From positions 62,001-126,000 of the forward strand of contig CAJFQZ010000008.1 in assembly GCA_904419285.1 (NCBI GenBank): 64,000 nt of DNA, read 5' to 3'. Position numbers and translations under genes: made by a program. Positions 27,754 to 36,856 of the stretch are shown here, piece after piece. Source of the DNA: Lachnospiraceae bacterium UBA1818 (GTDB taxonomy: Bacteria > Bacillota > Clostridia > Lachnospirales > Lachnospiraceae). The notes below the pieces were generated by a model, which saw nothing but the letters and a program-made list of their open reading frames with translations, had not been told where the DNA came from and did no database searches. Positions within the stretch are counted from its first letter, which is position 1. Every line of letters begins with the position of its first letter.

Positions 27754-28206
27754 CTACAATCCTTTTGACACAATCCTTCTTATCTTCTCCATCACGGCTG
27801 TCGTATCCTCCACCGTGCGGATCGCGCACATGATGGTGTCATCCCCCGCGATACACCCCACGACCTCATTCCACTTCATGGCGTCCAAAGCGGCGGCGAC
27901 CGCCATCGCCATGCCGGACACCGTCTTGATCACCAGGATATTCTGCGCCATATCCATGGAGACATAACCGTCCTTCAGCACCCGGATATACTTTTCGCTC
28001 ATCCCCTCCTCCGGTCTGTGGACGATATACTTCTGTTTTCCTCCTACGGAGACTTTGGTGAGTTTCAGATCACGGATATCCCTCGACACCGTTGCCTGCG
28101 TCACCTTGAATCCGGCATTATTAAGATATTCAGCCAGTTCTTCCTGTGTCTCGATATCGTACTGACTGATAAGTTCAATGATTTTTGCATGACGACTGAC
28201 TTTCAT
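27754..28206 (-). CDS. argR: Arginine repressor
   Basis: A 150-residue regulator with an N-terminal winged helix (RHAKIIELISQYDIETQEEL and VTQATVSRDIRDLKL) and a C-terminal hexamerisation and arginine-binding domain (GCIAGDDTIMCAIR, about 117-130, containing the arginine-contacting aspartates). It controls arginine synthesis and catabolism in response to arginine. No arginine genes are in the window; the association with recN is a conserved clostridial and Bacillus arrangement rather than a functional link. It starts four bases after the nadK stop. Confidence 0.95.
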   Translation of the reverse strand: MKVSRHAKIIELISQYDIETQEELAEYLNNAGFKVTQATVSRDIRDLKLTKVSVGGKQKYIVHRPEEGMSEKYIRVLKDGYVSMDMAQNILVIKTVSGMAMAVAAALDAMKWNEVVGCIAGDDTIMCAIRTVEDTTAVMEKIRRIVSKGL

Positions 28207-28210
28207 TTTC

Positions 28211-29044
28211 TTAATTTCCTTTCATCTTTCTGCGCATGGTCTTCATAAAGCTCTCCCGGCTCAGCTTCACCAGCCGTGCCGTCTCCTGTGCCCTGCGGAT
28301 GACGACCCTGTCTCCGGTCACAAGAGTGGTCTGCTCTGCCCCGTCGTAGCAGACGGCCACCTGCTCCGTCCTGCCGTATCTGCCCTCGCAGATCTCCACC
28401 TCGATGACGTCGTCGGATGAGAGGACCACACTGCTCGTGTTCAGCGCGTGGGAACAGATCGGCGTGATCACGATCATGCTCGCCGTAGGCTCCACCACCG
28501 GTCCACCCGCCGACAGATTGTATCCCGTGCTCCCCGTCGGTGTGGATAGGATGACGCCGTCCGCAAGATAGGTGTTCAGAAGCGTGCCGTTCACATACAG
28601 GTTGAACTGCACGATGCGTATCTTTCCCTCTCTTGCGAGAACAATGTCATTGACTGCGAGATCTCTCCTTCCGTCCGCGGTCGTTCCCTCGAGCATCATA
28701 CGCTCCTCGATGTCAAAGTCTCCACGGAAGAGCCTGTCCAGCGCCGGGCGGAACTCTTTGAGCTCCACGTCTGTAAGATATCCCAGCGTCCCCAGATTGA
28801 TCCCCAGAAGGGGCATCGCGCATCCTCCCATATCGCGGACAGCACGGATCAGCGTCCCGTCCCCGCCGAGGACAAGAGCGCAGTCCGCTTCCTCCGGGAC
28901 CGTTCCCGGAACAATATGTCCCGCCTCGTCCTTCTGCGAGAGTACAGCCTTCCTGCCGTTCTCTTCAATGTAGTTCAGGATCTGGTTCGTGACCGCATAG
29001 TCAGGATCTTTCAGCTTATTCGTGATAATGTAAAAACAGTCCAT
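28211..29044 (-). CDS. nadK: NAD kinase
   Basis: A 277-residue cytoplasmic kinase making NADP from NAD and ATP or polyphosphate. Family motifs are GGDGTLIRAVR (about 56-66), the AVNDIVLAREG segment and the STPTGSTGYNLSAGGP signature (about 163-178). The start at 29044 has GAGGTG five bases upstream, and the frame before it overlaps tlyA without a ribosome site. It follows tlyA by 10 bases, within the dxs-tlyA-nadK-argR-recN unit. Confidence 0.95.
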   Translation of the reverse strand: MDCFYIITNKLKDPDYAVTNQILNYIEENGRKAVLSQKDEAGHIVPGTVPEEADCALVLGGDGTLIRAVRDMGGCAMPLLGINLGTLGYLTDVELKEFRPALDRLFRGDFDIEERMMLEGTTADGRRDLAVNDIVLAREGKIRIVQFNLYVNGTLLNTYLADGVILSTPTGSTGYNLSAGGPVVEPTASMIVITPICSHALNTSSVVLSSDDVIEVEICEGRYGRTEQVAVCYDGAEQTTLVTGDRVVIRRAQETARLVKLSRESFMKTMRRKMKGN

Positions 29045-29054
29045 GTACGCACCT

Positions 29055-29861
29055 CTATTTTGCCAGTGTTTCAAACGCTCTGTCAACCACGCTCTCAAGA
29101 TCAACGCCTTCTGCTCCGGCTTCCCCGGGCGGACATTTCTTCAGGTGGATCAGATATTCAATATTTCCCTCCGGTCCTCGGATCGGCGAGAAATCAATGG
29201 CCAGGACTCTGAAGCCGATGGAGACCGCATAGTCCGCCACCTTTTCGATGACTTCATGGTGGGTGCTCTTCTCACGCACCACGCCCTTCTTGCCGACCTT
29301 TTCGCGCCCCGCCTCAAACTGGGGTTTGATCAGGGCCACGATCTCCCCGTCCTCTCTCAGGTAATTGCGGATCGGTTCCAGTACTTTCGTAAGAGAGATA
29401 AAGGAGACGTCAATGGAGGAAAAATCGATGGGCTCCCCGAGATCCTCCGGAGTCACATATCGGATGTTTGTCTTCTCCATGCAGACGACTCTCTCATCCT
29501 GGCGCAGCTTCCAGTCCAGCTGTCCTCTTCCCACATCGATGGCAAATACTTTTCTCGCTCCGTTCTGGAGCATACAGTCCGTGAACCCGCCTGTGGAAGA
29601 ACCCACATCAGTGCACACCTTATCCCTGACATCCACGTCAAAATTGGCGAGCGCCTTCTCCAGCTTCAGCCCGCCGCGGCTCACATAGGGCAGTGTGTGT
29701 CCGCGCACCTCAATGGACACATCCGGCGGAAATGAAGCTCCTGCCTTATCTTCCCGCTGTCCGTCCACAAAGACATTTCCGGACATGATCACTGCCTTCG
29801 CCTTCTCTCTGGACTCAGCCAGATTCCGTTTTACAAGCATAACATCCAAACGTTCTTTCAT
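29055..29861 (-). CDS. tlyA: TlyA-family rRNA 2'-O-methyltransferase
   Basis: This 268-residue protein has an N-terminal S4 RNA-binding domain (ERLDVMLVKRNLAESREKAK) and an FtsJ-like Rossmann methyltransferase domain (CTDVGSSTGGFTDCMLQNGA, about 87-106). TlyA methylates 2'-hydroxyls of cytidines in 16S and 23S rRNA in mycobacteria; the older name is haemolysin A. The KDKE catalytic tetrad cannot be assigned with certainty by eye. Its start directly abuts the dxs stop, so translation is probably coupled. Confidence 0.88.
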   Translation of the reverse strand: MKERLDVMLVKRNLAESREKAKAVIMSGNVFVDGQREDKAGASFPPDVSIEVRGHTLPYVSRGGLKLEKALANFDVDVRDKVCTDVGSSTGGFTDCMLQNGARKVFAIDVGRGQLDWKLRQDERVVCMEKTNIRYVTPEDLGEPIDFSSIDVSFISLTKVLEPIRNYLREDGEIVALIKPQFEAGREKVGKKGVVREKSTHHEVIEKVADYAVSIGFRVLAIDFSPIRGPEGNIEYLIHLKKCPPGEAGAEGVDLESVVDRAFETLAK

Positions 29862-31736
29862 CTATTCTCCTCTCATTGTCAGATAATCTGTAATGACCTG
29901 CTTAACAATAGCGTCTCTGTCCAGCCCCACTTCGCGGCGCAGCACTTCCACGCTTCCGTGCTCCACATAATCATCTGAGATCCCGATACAGCGCACATGG
30001 ACATCCAGCTTCGCCCGCGTCACATAGTCGAGGACCTGCTCTCCGTATCCGCCTGTCAGGACATTTTCCTCGATCGTCACAAACAGGCTGTGGTCCTCTG
30101 ACAGCATTTCCAGCGCCTCTGTGTCCAGCGGCTTGACAAACCTTGCATTGACAAGGCTGCAGCTGTAGCCGGTCTTCTTCAGCTCGCTTCGCACACTGTC
30201 CGCCAGCTCCGACATATGCCCCACAAAAAAGATGGCGATATCCTCCTCCTCATAGAGGATCTCACATTTCCCATACTCGATGGGTGCACGGAAACGGCGC
30301 ATTCCCTCATATGCCGCCCCCCGCGGGTAGCGCAGGGCGATGGGATACTGGAAATCCACGGCAAAGCGCACCATATCCGCCATCTCCCAGCGGTTCTTCG
30401 GGGACAGGATCGTCATGTTCGGTATCGTAGACAGGAAGGACAGGTCAAACACCCCCTGATGGGTCTCCCCGTCGCTGCCGACCAGCCCCGCCCGGTCCAC
30501 TGCGAGAAAGACCGGAAGGTTCTGGAGACAGACGTCATGGATCGTCTGGTCATAGGCTCTCTGCAGGAAGGAGGAATAAACTGCAAATACCGGCTTCATA
30601 CCGCCTGCCGCAAGGCCCGCCGCAAAAGTCATCGCATGCTCCTCTGCAATGCCTACATCGAAGAATCGCTGCGGAAACCTGCGGGCGAACCTGGACAGGC
30701 CGGTCCCGTCCGCCATCGCCGCAGTGATCGCGACCACCTTCTCATCCTTCTGTCCGATATCGGTAAGGACCTTGGAAAACACATCCGTATAAGAATCCTT
30801 TACATCTTTTGCCTTTGGCTCGCCTGTACTGATCTCAAAGGGACCTGTGCCGTGGAACCTGGAAGGATTTTCCTCAGCCGGCGGATACCCTTTCCCCTTT
30901 TTTGTGATCACATGGACAAGCACCGCGTGGTCCACGCGCTTGGCCTCTCTGAGTATCTTCACGAGCGCCCGGATATCATGGCCATCCACCGGTCCGAGAT
31001 AGGTAATGCCCATATCTTCGAAAAACATTCCCGGGACGAACAGCTGCTTGATCCCGCTCTTGGTCCTCCGCATCTGGTTCACGATCCGGTCTCCCCGCCC
31101 CGGGATCTTCTTAAGGGTGTCCTCCACCCCTCTCTTCAGCTCGGTATATGCCTGTGCAGTCCGAAGTCCGTTGAGGTAGCGGGACATTCCTCCCACATTC
31201 TCTGAGATAGACATATTGTTATCATTGAGTACGATGATGAAATTACTCTTCAGACGGGACGCATTGTTCAGCGCTTCATACGCCATTCCTCCCGTCAGAG
31301 ATCCGTCGCCGATGATGGATACCACACTGTGGTCCTGCTTCAGCAGTTCCCGCGCCGCCACATATCCAAGTCCCGCTGAGATCGAGGTGGAACTGTGGCC
31401 TGTGTCAAAGGCGTCGCAGTCGCTCTCTTTCCGCTTCGGGAATCCGCTCATCCCTCCGTATTTCCGCAGGTCGTCAAACCCTGCCTTCCTTCCGGTCAGC
31501 ATCTTGTGCGTATAGGACTGGTGTCCTACATCCCAGATCAGCTTGTCCTCGGGCAGATGAAAACAGAGATGGAGCGCAATAGTAAGCTCGACCACGCCTA
31601 AATTGGATGCAAGATGGCCGCCGGTCACGCTGATCTTCTCGATCAGGAACTTCCGGATCTCTTCCGCCAGCACCGGAAGTTCTTCCGGTTTCAGCTTCTT
31701 TACATCATTTGCTTTCTGAATCTTTTCAAGCACCAT
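29862..31736 (-). CDS. dxs: 1-deoxy-D-xylulose-5-phosphate synthase
   Basis: This 624-residue thiamine-diphosphate enzyme condenses pyruvate and glyceraldehyde 3-phosphate, the first step of the MEP isoprenoid pathway. It shows the N-terminal GGHLASNLGVVELTIALH, the ThDP/Mg motif GDGSLTGGMAYEALNNA (about 142-158), the catalytic-glutamate region GIAEEHAMTFAAGLA (about 362-376) and a transketolase C-domain. It lies 12 bases after ispA, which uses the pathway's products. Confidence 0.97.
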   Translation of the reverse strand: MVLEKIQKANDVKKLKPEELPVLAEEIRKFLIEKISVTGGHLASNLGVVELTIALHLCFHLPEDKLIWDVGHQSYTHKMLTGRKAGFDDLRKYGGMSGFPKRKESDCDAFDTGHSSTSISAGLGYVAARELLKQDHSVVSIIGDGSLTGGMAYEALNNASRLKSNFIIVLNDNNMSISENVGGMSRYLNGLRTAQAYTELKRGVEDTLKKIPGRGDRIVNQMRRTKSGIKQLFVPGMFFEDMGITYLGPVDGHDIRALVKILREAKRVDHAVLVHVITKKGKGYPPAEENPSRFHGTGPFEISTGEPKAKDVKDSYTDVFSKVLTDIGQKDEKVVAITAAMADGTGLSRFARRFPQRFFDVGIAEEHAMTFAAGLAAGGMKPVFAVYSSFLQRAYDQTIHDVCLQNLPVFLAVDRAGLVGSDGETHQGVFDLSFLSTIPNMTILSPKNRWEMADMVRFAVDFQYPIALRYPRGAAYEGMRRFRAPIEYGKCEILYEEEDIAIFFVGHMSELADSVRSELKKTGYSCSLVNARFVKPLDTEALEMLSEDHSLFVTIEENVLTGGYGEQVLDYVTRAKLDVHVRCIGISDDYVEHGSVEVLRREVGLDRDAIVKQVITDYLTMRGE

Positions 31737-31748
31737 GAGGCACCCCTC

Positions 31749-32639
31749 CTATTTTTCCCTGCTGACAAGCGACCTGAGGAGCTGTGCAAGGAACTCATCC
31801 CGCGCCGGGAACTGTCCGAGTTCATCCAGCGCCTCGTCTGTAAGACGCTCCACATCCCTGCGGGCTTCCTCGATTCCCTTCCAGGTCACATAAGTCGTCT
31901 TCTCATTCTTCTCGTCGCTGTGGACCGGTTTGCCGAGCACTTCCTCCGTGCCCGTCACATCGAGGATATCGTCCTGGATCTGAAATGCGAGGCCGATCTT
32001 CTCTGCGATCCGTTCCATCGCCTTCACCTGTTCCTCGTCTGCACCTGCCAGTACCGCTCCGACCATCATGGAGGACTCGATCAGAGCACTTGTCTTGAGG
32101 CGGTAGATAAAGTCAAGCATTCTGCCGGACACCTTATGTCCCGACTCCTTCACGTCCACCACCTGACCGCCGATCATGCCATAGATTCCCGCCTTATGTG
32201 CCAGGATACGGAGTGCTTTCCCGATGCGGGCACAGTCTGCGCCCTCTGCGCCGAACGCGCTGCATGCCGTCTCAAAGGCATAATTCAGAAGTGCGTCGCC
32301 CGCCAGGATGCCCATATCCTCTCCGTAGACGATATGAGTCGTCTTTCTGCCGCGCCGGTACTCATCGTTATCCATTGCCGGCAGATCGTCGTGGACGAGG
32401 GAATAAGTATGGATCATCTCAATGGCTGCAAGGAAGGGCTCGATCGCTCTGTCCTCTCCTCCGAAGAGGCGGTATGTCTCCAGCATCAGCACAGGGCGGA
32501 GACGCTTGCCGCCCGCCATGAGGCTGTACTCCATCGCCTCCATGATGACTTTCTGGTATCCTTCCTGTTCAGGAAGATACTTTTTCAGGACGTTCTCGAT
32601 ATACTCTTTTTTCTCACGATATATTTCATTAAAATTCAT
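31749..32639 (-). CDS. ispA: Polyprenyl (farnesyl) diphosphate synthase
   Basis: A 296-residue trans-prenyltransferase with the first aspartate-rich motif DDLPAMDND (about 83-91) and a second one, DDILDVTG. It elongates DMAPP and IPP to farnesyl or geranyl diphosphate for undecaprenyl and other isoprenoids. The start at 32639 (MNFNEIYREKK) overlaps the end of xseB by 11 bases; the longer open frame upstream is a shadow of xseB. The chain length of the product cannot be settled by eye. Confidence 0.93.
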   Translation of the reverse strand: MNFNEIYREKKEYIENVLKKYLPEQEGYQKVIMEAMEYSLMAGGKRLRPVLMLETYRLFGGEDRAIEPFLAAIEMIHTYSLVHDDLPAMDNDEYRRGRKTTHIVYGEDMGILAGDALLNYAFETACSAFGAEGADCARIGKALRILAHKAGIYGMIGGQVVDVKESGHKVSGRMLDFIYRLKTSALIESSMMVGAVLAGADEEQVKAMERIAEKIGLAFQIQDDILDVTGTEEVLGKPVHSDEKNEKTTYVTWKGIEEARRDVERLTDEALDELGQFPARDEFLAQLLRSLVSREK

Positions 32640-32841
32640 GGGTCTCTCCATTCTCATCCAGGACAAGTACTTTCTTCTCCACTTCATCGATCGCTTTGCT
32701 GCACTGACCGAGAAGAGCCATTCCGCGGCTGTACAGCTCAAAGGACTTCTCCAGGGAAACATCTTCTTTCTCCATGTTTTCGATCACTGTCTCGAGCTGC
32801 CCGAAGAGCTGCTCCAGACTCTCTTTTTCTTTCTTTTCCAC
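32629..32841 (-). CDS. xseB: Exodeoxyribonuclease VII small subunit
   Basis: A 70-residue, mostly helical protein with the family pattern LEQLFGQLETVIENMEKEDVSL and SFELYSRGMALLGQCSKAI. It binds XseA to form exonuclease VII, which degrades single-stranded DNA. It sits between xseA and ispA, as in many Firmicutes, and overlaps ispA. Confidence 0.93.
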   Translation of the reverse strand: MEKKEKESLEQLFGQLETVIENMEKEDVSLEKSFELYSRGMALLGQCSKAIDEVEKKVLVLDENGETHEF

Positions 32842-32852
32842 TCTGTACCTCC

Positions 32853-34091
32853 TTATGCTCCGCCGCCCGGCGCTTTCTCTGTGCCCGGATACTCCGTCCC
32901 GGCGGCTGAGATCACCTCTGTCTCGATCTTTCCGTCCGTCACATACACGGTCAGACGTTCCCCCTGCCGGACCTGACGGATACTTTTTATATTCCTGCCG
33001 TTCTCATCCTGCACGAAAGAGAATCCCTGATTCAGCTTTTCCAGCGGAGACAGGCCTTTCATCTTCTCTGCTGAGAGGGCCAGCCTGTGCTTCTCAGCAA
33101 TGAGGCGCCTGTCCATAAGATTCCGGAGACGGTCCTCCAGTTCCACACAGTACTGTCTCTTCTCATTGAGCTTCTGTCTTGGGTGGGCAAACTTAAGGCG
33201 CAGCTCCATCTGCTTCAGCCTGGCACGCTGGGCGTCCGCCCTGATCAGGACGGCCCGCCGCATCCTCTGCGCACAGTTCAGCATTGTCTCCTTCACCTCT
33301 CTGTACTCATAGACCGCCAGCTCTGCGGCCGCCGACGGCGTCGGAGCGCGCAGATCAGCCACATAGTCCGTGATCGTGGTGTCCGTCTCATGTCCCACCG
33401 CCGAGATGACCGGCACCGTACAGTCAAACACTGCCCTCGCCACGGCCTCCTCGTTGAAGGCCCACAGATCCTCGATACTTCCGCCCCCTCTTCCGACGAT
33501 GATGACATCCACCTGTTTTGCTTCCAGGGCATGGATTCCCTTCACGATGCTCTCCGCAGCTCCTTCACCCTGCACGAGAGCCGGATAGAGGATCAGCTGC
33601 ACATAGGGATTCCTCCGCCCGGCAATATTGATGATATCCCGGACTGCAGCACCGGTGGGTGCTGTCACGATGCCCACTGTCCGCACATATTTCGGTATGG
33701 GCTGCTTGTACTCAGGGGCAAACATTCCCATCTCGGCAAGTTCCTTTTTCAGCGCCTCGAACTTCTCATACAGAAGTCCCGCACCGTCCGGCACGATCTC
33801 CCGTGCGTAGAGCTGATACTTCCCGTCCCGCTCATAGACGCTGATGCTGCCCAGCACGATCACCTGCTGTCCTTCCTTCATACGAAAAGAAAGCCCCGCT
33901 CTGGAGCCTGCGAACATGACGCAGGCAATCGTGCCGGACTCATCTTTCAGTGAAAAATATATATGTCCCGATGTATGATACTTACAGTTTGATACTTCTC
34001 CTTTTACATAGATCCGGTTCAGCATAAAATCCTGGGTGAACATATTCTTGATGTAGGAGTTCACCTGCTTTACCGTGTAGACATTTCTCAC
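32853..34091 (-). CDS. xseA: Exodeoxyribonuclease VII large subunit
   Basis: A 412-residue catalytic subunit. It has an N-terminal OB fold (VYTVKQVNSYIKNMF onward, ISVYERDGKYQLY), the catalytic core with GRGGGSIEDLWAFNEE (about 202-217) and GHETDTTITDYVADLRAPTPSAAAE, then long helices. The start overlaps the nusB stop by ATGA. The upper end of the nusB-xseA-xseB-ispA-dxs operon is conserved in Clostridia, although folD, often present, is absent here. Confidence 0.96.
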   Translation of the reverse strand: MRNVYTVKQVNSYIKNMFTQDFMLNRIYVKGEVSNCKYHTSGHIYFSLKDESGTIACVMFAGSRAGLSFRMKEGQQVIVLGSISVYERDGKYQLYAREIVPDGAGLLYEKFEALKKELAEMGMFAPEYKQPIPKYVRTVGIVTAPTGAAVRDIINIAGRRNPYVQLILYPALVQGEGAAESIVKGIHALEAKQVDVIIVGRGGGSIEDLWAFNEEAVARAVFDCTVPVISAVGHETDTTITDYVADLRAPTPSAAAELAVYEYREVKETMLNCAQRMRRAVLIRADAQRARLKQMELRLKFAHPRQKLNEKRQYCVELEDRLRNLMDRRLIAEKHRLALSAEKMKGLSPLEKLNQGFSFVQDENGRNIKSIRQVRQGERLTVYVTDGKIETEVISAAGTEYPGTEKAPGGGA

Positions 34092-34501
34092 GCCTTCTGC
34101 TCCTGTTCTGCAACTCTTCCCAGCACACCGTTCACAAACGCCGGGCTGTCATCGCCGCCAAACCGTTTTGCAAGCTCCACCGCTTCATTGATCGCGACTC
34201 CGACCGGGATCTCGTCATCCCATTTCAGCTCATACACCGCCAGTCTCAAGATCGTCAGATCGACCTTGTTCATCCTGGAAGTCTTCCAGCCCTTCGCGTT
34301 CTCATTGAGGATCCTGTCGATCTCAGGCACGCGGGAGACAACTGCCTCATACTTGTTCTGAATATACTTCTTATCCTTCTCCGCCGCATCTTCCAGCGTC
34401 TCGAAGTAATACTTCAGATGCTCCGGCATCTCCCCCGCCTCATTAAACTCTATCTGGAACAGCATTTTAAAAATATGCTCCCGCAGTTCCTTTCTAACCA
34501 T
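34088..34501 (-). CDS. nusB: Transcription antitermination factor NusB
   Basis: A 137-residue, all-helical RNA-binding protein that acts with NusE (S10) in rRNA antitermination. Typical elements are the N-terminal LREHIFKMLFQIEF, ILRLAVYELKWDDEIPVGVAINEAVELAKRFGGDD (recognised in part; about 85-119) and FVNGVLGRV at the end. It lies 50 bases after a terminator that closes the Asp23 gene, so it probably heads its own transcript. Confidence 0.95.
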   Translation of the reverse strand: MVRKELREHIFKMLFQIEFNEAGEMPEHLKYYFETLEDAAEKDKKYIQNKYEAVVSRVPEIDRILNENAKGWKTSRMNKVDLTILRLAVYELKWDDEIPVGVAINEAVELAKRFGGDDSPAFVNGVLGRVAEQEQKA

Positions 34502-34550
34502 ATCGGCTCCTTTCTTCCTGCTGTTGTTCTTAAAGCTGTTTTTTTACTAT

Positions 34551-34573
34551 AAAAAGGATGTCTTGCGACATCC
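34551..34573 (-). terminator. Terminator of the Asp23-family gene
   Basis: A seven-base-pair stem (GGATGTC against GACATCC) with a GCAA tetraloop is followed by five T on the minus strand. Confidence 0.8.
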
Positions 34574-34624
34574 CCTATTATACAACACCCGTCATCCGCC
34601 TGGCAACAGTACGGAGAGAAAGGA

Positions 34625-35008
34625 TCACTCCTGTTTCTCCATCTCGACTCCGGCGACTCTGATGTTGACGTCAGCCACTTCGAGTCCTGTCATATTCTCC
34701 ACAGCGTTCTTGACTCTCTCCTGTACTTTTGCGGAAACATCCATAATGCTGTAATTGTATTTCAGATTCAGTGCCAGGGATACAGTGACGACGCCCTCGA
34801 GCACATCCACCTTCACACCCTTGGAAAGGTTCTTCATGCCCAGCCTGCTGATGAGCTCGTTCGTGATGTTTCCCGCCATGGAAGCAACTCCGTCCACTTC
34901 CGTTGCCGCCAGAGCTGCGATGATCGCCACCACTTCATCCGCGATCTTCACTTCGCCGAGGCTGGCGTCATTCTGTATAGTATACGTATTTCTTTCGTCC
35001 TTCGCCAT
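34625..35008 (-). CDS. Asp23/Gls24 family envelope stress response protein
   Basis: A 127-residue Asp23-family protein: GEVKIADEVVAIIAALAATEVDGV (described in part, about 18-41) followed by GVKVDVLEGVVTVSLALNLKYNYSI. In Staphylococcus, Asp23 is an abundant membrane-associated envelope-stress protein. In Bacillus the homologue YqhY is next to nusB and is linked to acetyl-CoA carboxylase, and here too it precedes nusB. The start at 35008 has AGGAGG eight bases upstream. A promoter (TTTGCA, 17 bases, TATAAT with TGC) lies near 35051-35079. Confidence 0.9.
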   Translation of the reverse strand: MAKDERNTYTIQNDASLGEVKIADEVVAIIAALAATEVDGVASMAGNITNELISRLGMKNLSKGVKVDVLEGVVTVSLALNLKYNYSIMDVSAKVQERVKNAVENMTGLEVADVNIRVAGVEMEKQE

Positions 35009-35079
35009 ATTCAAAACCTCCTGTTTTGTCTAATATCTTTCTCCATTATAGCAAATATCACTCTGATTGCAAAGGAAAA

Positions 35080-35170
35080 ATGCCGGTTCCGTGTGAACAG
35101 CAGTCCGAAATGTCCGACGAACAGTATTCTGAAACGCAGGCGGTCCCGGCCATTCCGGAACTTCCGGCAT
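35080..35170 (-). terminator. Large structured terminator of prfC
   Basis: The arms ATGCCG and GTTCCG, starting inside the prfC stop codon (35170-35156), pair with CGGAAC and CGGCAT (35091-35080). This gives 12 base pairs with a GAA bulge enclosing about 64 bases, and TTTTCC follows. The long enclosed segment is unusual for a simple terminator; it contains smaller self-complementary parts. Confidence 0.6.
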
Positions 35171-36762
35171 CAGGAGCGGCCAAATTCAGAGAGCTTCAGT
35201 CCCTCGTTCCTCTCCAGCGTCATACGTATACTCCACTCGTGCGCGAACAGGAGCAGCGGGCGTCCTTTAAGATCCTTGATCTTCTTCATATCCGACGTTC
35301 CGCTTAAGTGATCCATATCCACATCCGTGTTCTCGATCCAGCGGATATGCTCATAGGGCAGGTTCTCCAGGAGGATCTCCACGTTGTATTCATTCTTCAG
35401 GCGGTATTTCAGCACGTCGAACTGAAGGACGCCGACAACGCCCACGATGATCTCCTCCATGCCCGTATTATATTCCTGGAAGATCTGGATGGCGCCTTCC
35501 TGGGCGATCTGATTGATTCCCTTGACGAACTGTTTTCGCTTCATTGTATCCACCTGGCGCACACGCGCGAAGTGTTCCGGAGCGAACGTGGGGATTCCCT
35601 CATAGGCAAACTTCTCTTTTGATGTGGTCAGAGTATCCCCGATAGAGAAGATACCCGGATCGAAGACTCCGATGATATCGCCGCCGTACGCCTTGTCGAT
35701 CATCTTCCTCTCGCTCGCCATCATCTGCTGGGGCTGGGAGAGACGGACTTCTTTGTTTCCCTGAACGTGCCATACCGACATACCTGCCTCGAACTCGCCG
35801 GAACAGATCCTCATGAATGCGATCCTGTCCCTGTGCGCCTTGTTCATATTCGCCTGGATCTTGAACACAAAGGCAGAAAAATCTTTCTCTGTCATGGGAT
35901 CGATGGGACCCTGATCCGACATTCTCGGGAGCGGTGAGGTAGTCATCTGAAGGAAATGCTCCAGGAAGGTCTGAACACCGAAATTGGTGAGTGCCGATCC
36001 GAAGAACACCGGAGAGAGCTCTCCTTTGTCCACCAGGTCCTGGTCAAACTCCGCCGAAGCGCCGTCGATCAGCTCGATCTCTTCCTCAAGATTGATCTTT
36101 GCCTCTGTGCCGATAAGCCAGTCAATCTCCGGGTTATTGATTGCGACTTTCTTCACTTCTCCGACCGCGGTCCCCTTCTTCGTATCCGAGAAAAGTTCCA
36201 CTTCTTTCTTTGCCCTGTCATAGACCCCTTTGAAGCCTTTTCCCGATCCAATCGGCCAGTTCACGGCACAGGTCGGTATCCCCAGCTCCTTCTCGATATC
36301 GTCCAGCAGATCAAAGGTATCCTTAGCGTCACGGTCCATCTTGTTGATGAACGTAAAGATCGGGATGTGCCGCATGGCGCAGACTTTGAACAGCTTCCTC
36401 GTCTGCGCCTCAACTCCCTTGGACGCGTCGATGACCATGACCGCCGAATCCGCCGCCATCAGGGTACGGTAGGTATCCTCCGAGAAATCCTGATGTCCCG
36501 GCGTATCCAGGATATTGATGCAGTATCCCTCATAGCTGAACTGCAGTACCGAGGAAGTGACCGAAATACCTCTCTCCTTCTCGATCTCCATCCAGTCCGA
36601 TACCGCATGCTTTGCCGTCGCTTTTCCCTTGACCGAACCCGCCTGGTTGATCGCTCCCCCGTAGAGGAGGAACTTCTCCGTCAGAGTTGTCTTTCCCGCA
36701 TCGGGGTGGGAAATAATGGCAAAAGTCCTTCTCTTCTTTATCTCATTCGTAATATCCGACAT
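35170..36762 (-). CDS. prfC: Peptide chain release factor 3
   Basis: A 530-residue translational GTPase that recycles release factors RF1 and RF2. GTP-binding motifs are SHPDAGKTTLTEKFL (about 19-33), DTPGHQDFSEDTYR (about 85-98) and NKMDRD (about 139-144). Domains II and III follow, and the length is the normal 525-530. Not all Firmicutes have RF3. The start has AGGAG nine bases upstream, and a tandem 17-base duplication lies just before it at 36777-36810. Confidence 0.96.
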   Translation of the reverse strand: MSDITNEIKKRRTFAIISHPDAGKTTLTEKFLLYGGAINQAGSVKGKATAKHAVSDWMEIEKERGISVTSSVLQFSYEGYCINILDTPGHQDFSEDTYRTLMAADSAVMVIDASKGVEAQTRKLFKVCAMRHIPIFTFINKMDRDAKDTFDLLDDIEKELGIPTCAVNWPIGSGKGFKGVYDRAKKEVELFSDTKKGTAVGEVKKVAINNPEIDWLIGTEAKINLEEEIELIDGASAEFDQDLVDKGELSPVFFGSALTNFGVQTFLEHFLQMTTSPLPRMSDQGPIDPMTEKDFSAFVFKIQANMNKAHRDRIAFMRICSGEFEAGMSVWHVQGNKEVRLSQPQQMMASERKMIDKAYGGDIIGVFDPGIFSIGDTLTTSKEKFAYEGIPTFAPEHFARVRQVDTMKRKQFVKGINQIAQEGAIQIFQEYNTGMEEIIVGVVGVLQFDVLKYRLKNEYNVEILLENLPYEHIRWIENTDVDMDHLSGTSDMKKIKDLKGRPLLLFAHEWSIRMTLERNEGLKLSEFGRS

Positions 36763-36776
36763 AATCTCTTTCTCCT

Positions 36777-36810
36777 GATCTTTTTTATCACATGATCTTT
36801 TTTATCGCAT
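36777..36810. repeat. Tandem 17-bp duplication in the prfC leader
   Basis: GATCTTTTTTATCACAT at 36777-36793 is repeated at 36794-36810 with one change (A to G). It lies 15 bases upstream of the prfC start, directly before the Shine-Dalgarno. No function recognised. Confidence 0.8.
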
Positions 36811-36856
36811 AGACTCTGCAGTCCGCCCCTCTTTCTTCAGACTGCACCTGTTACTC

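Noticed and set aside
31614-32909. 431-codon open frame on the plus strand
   Set aside because: Antisense to ispA, xseB and the end of xseA; no recognisable domain.
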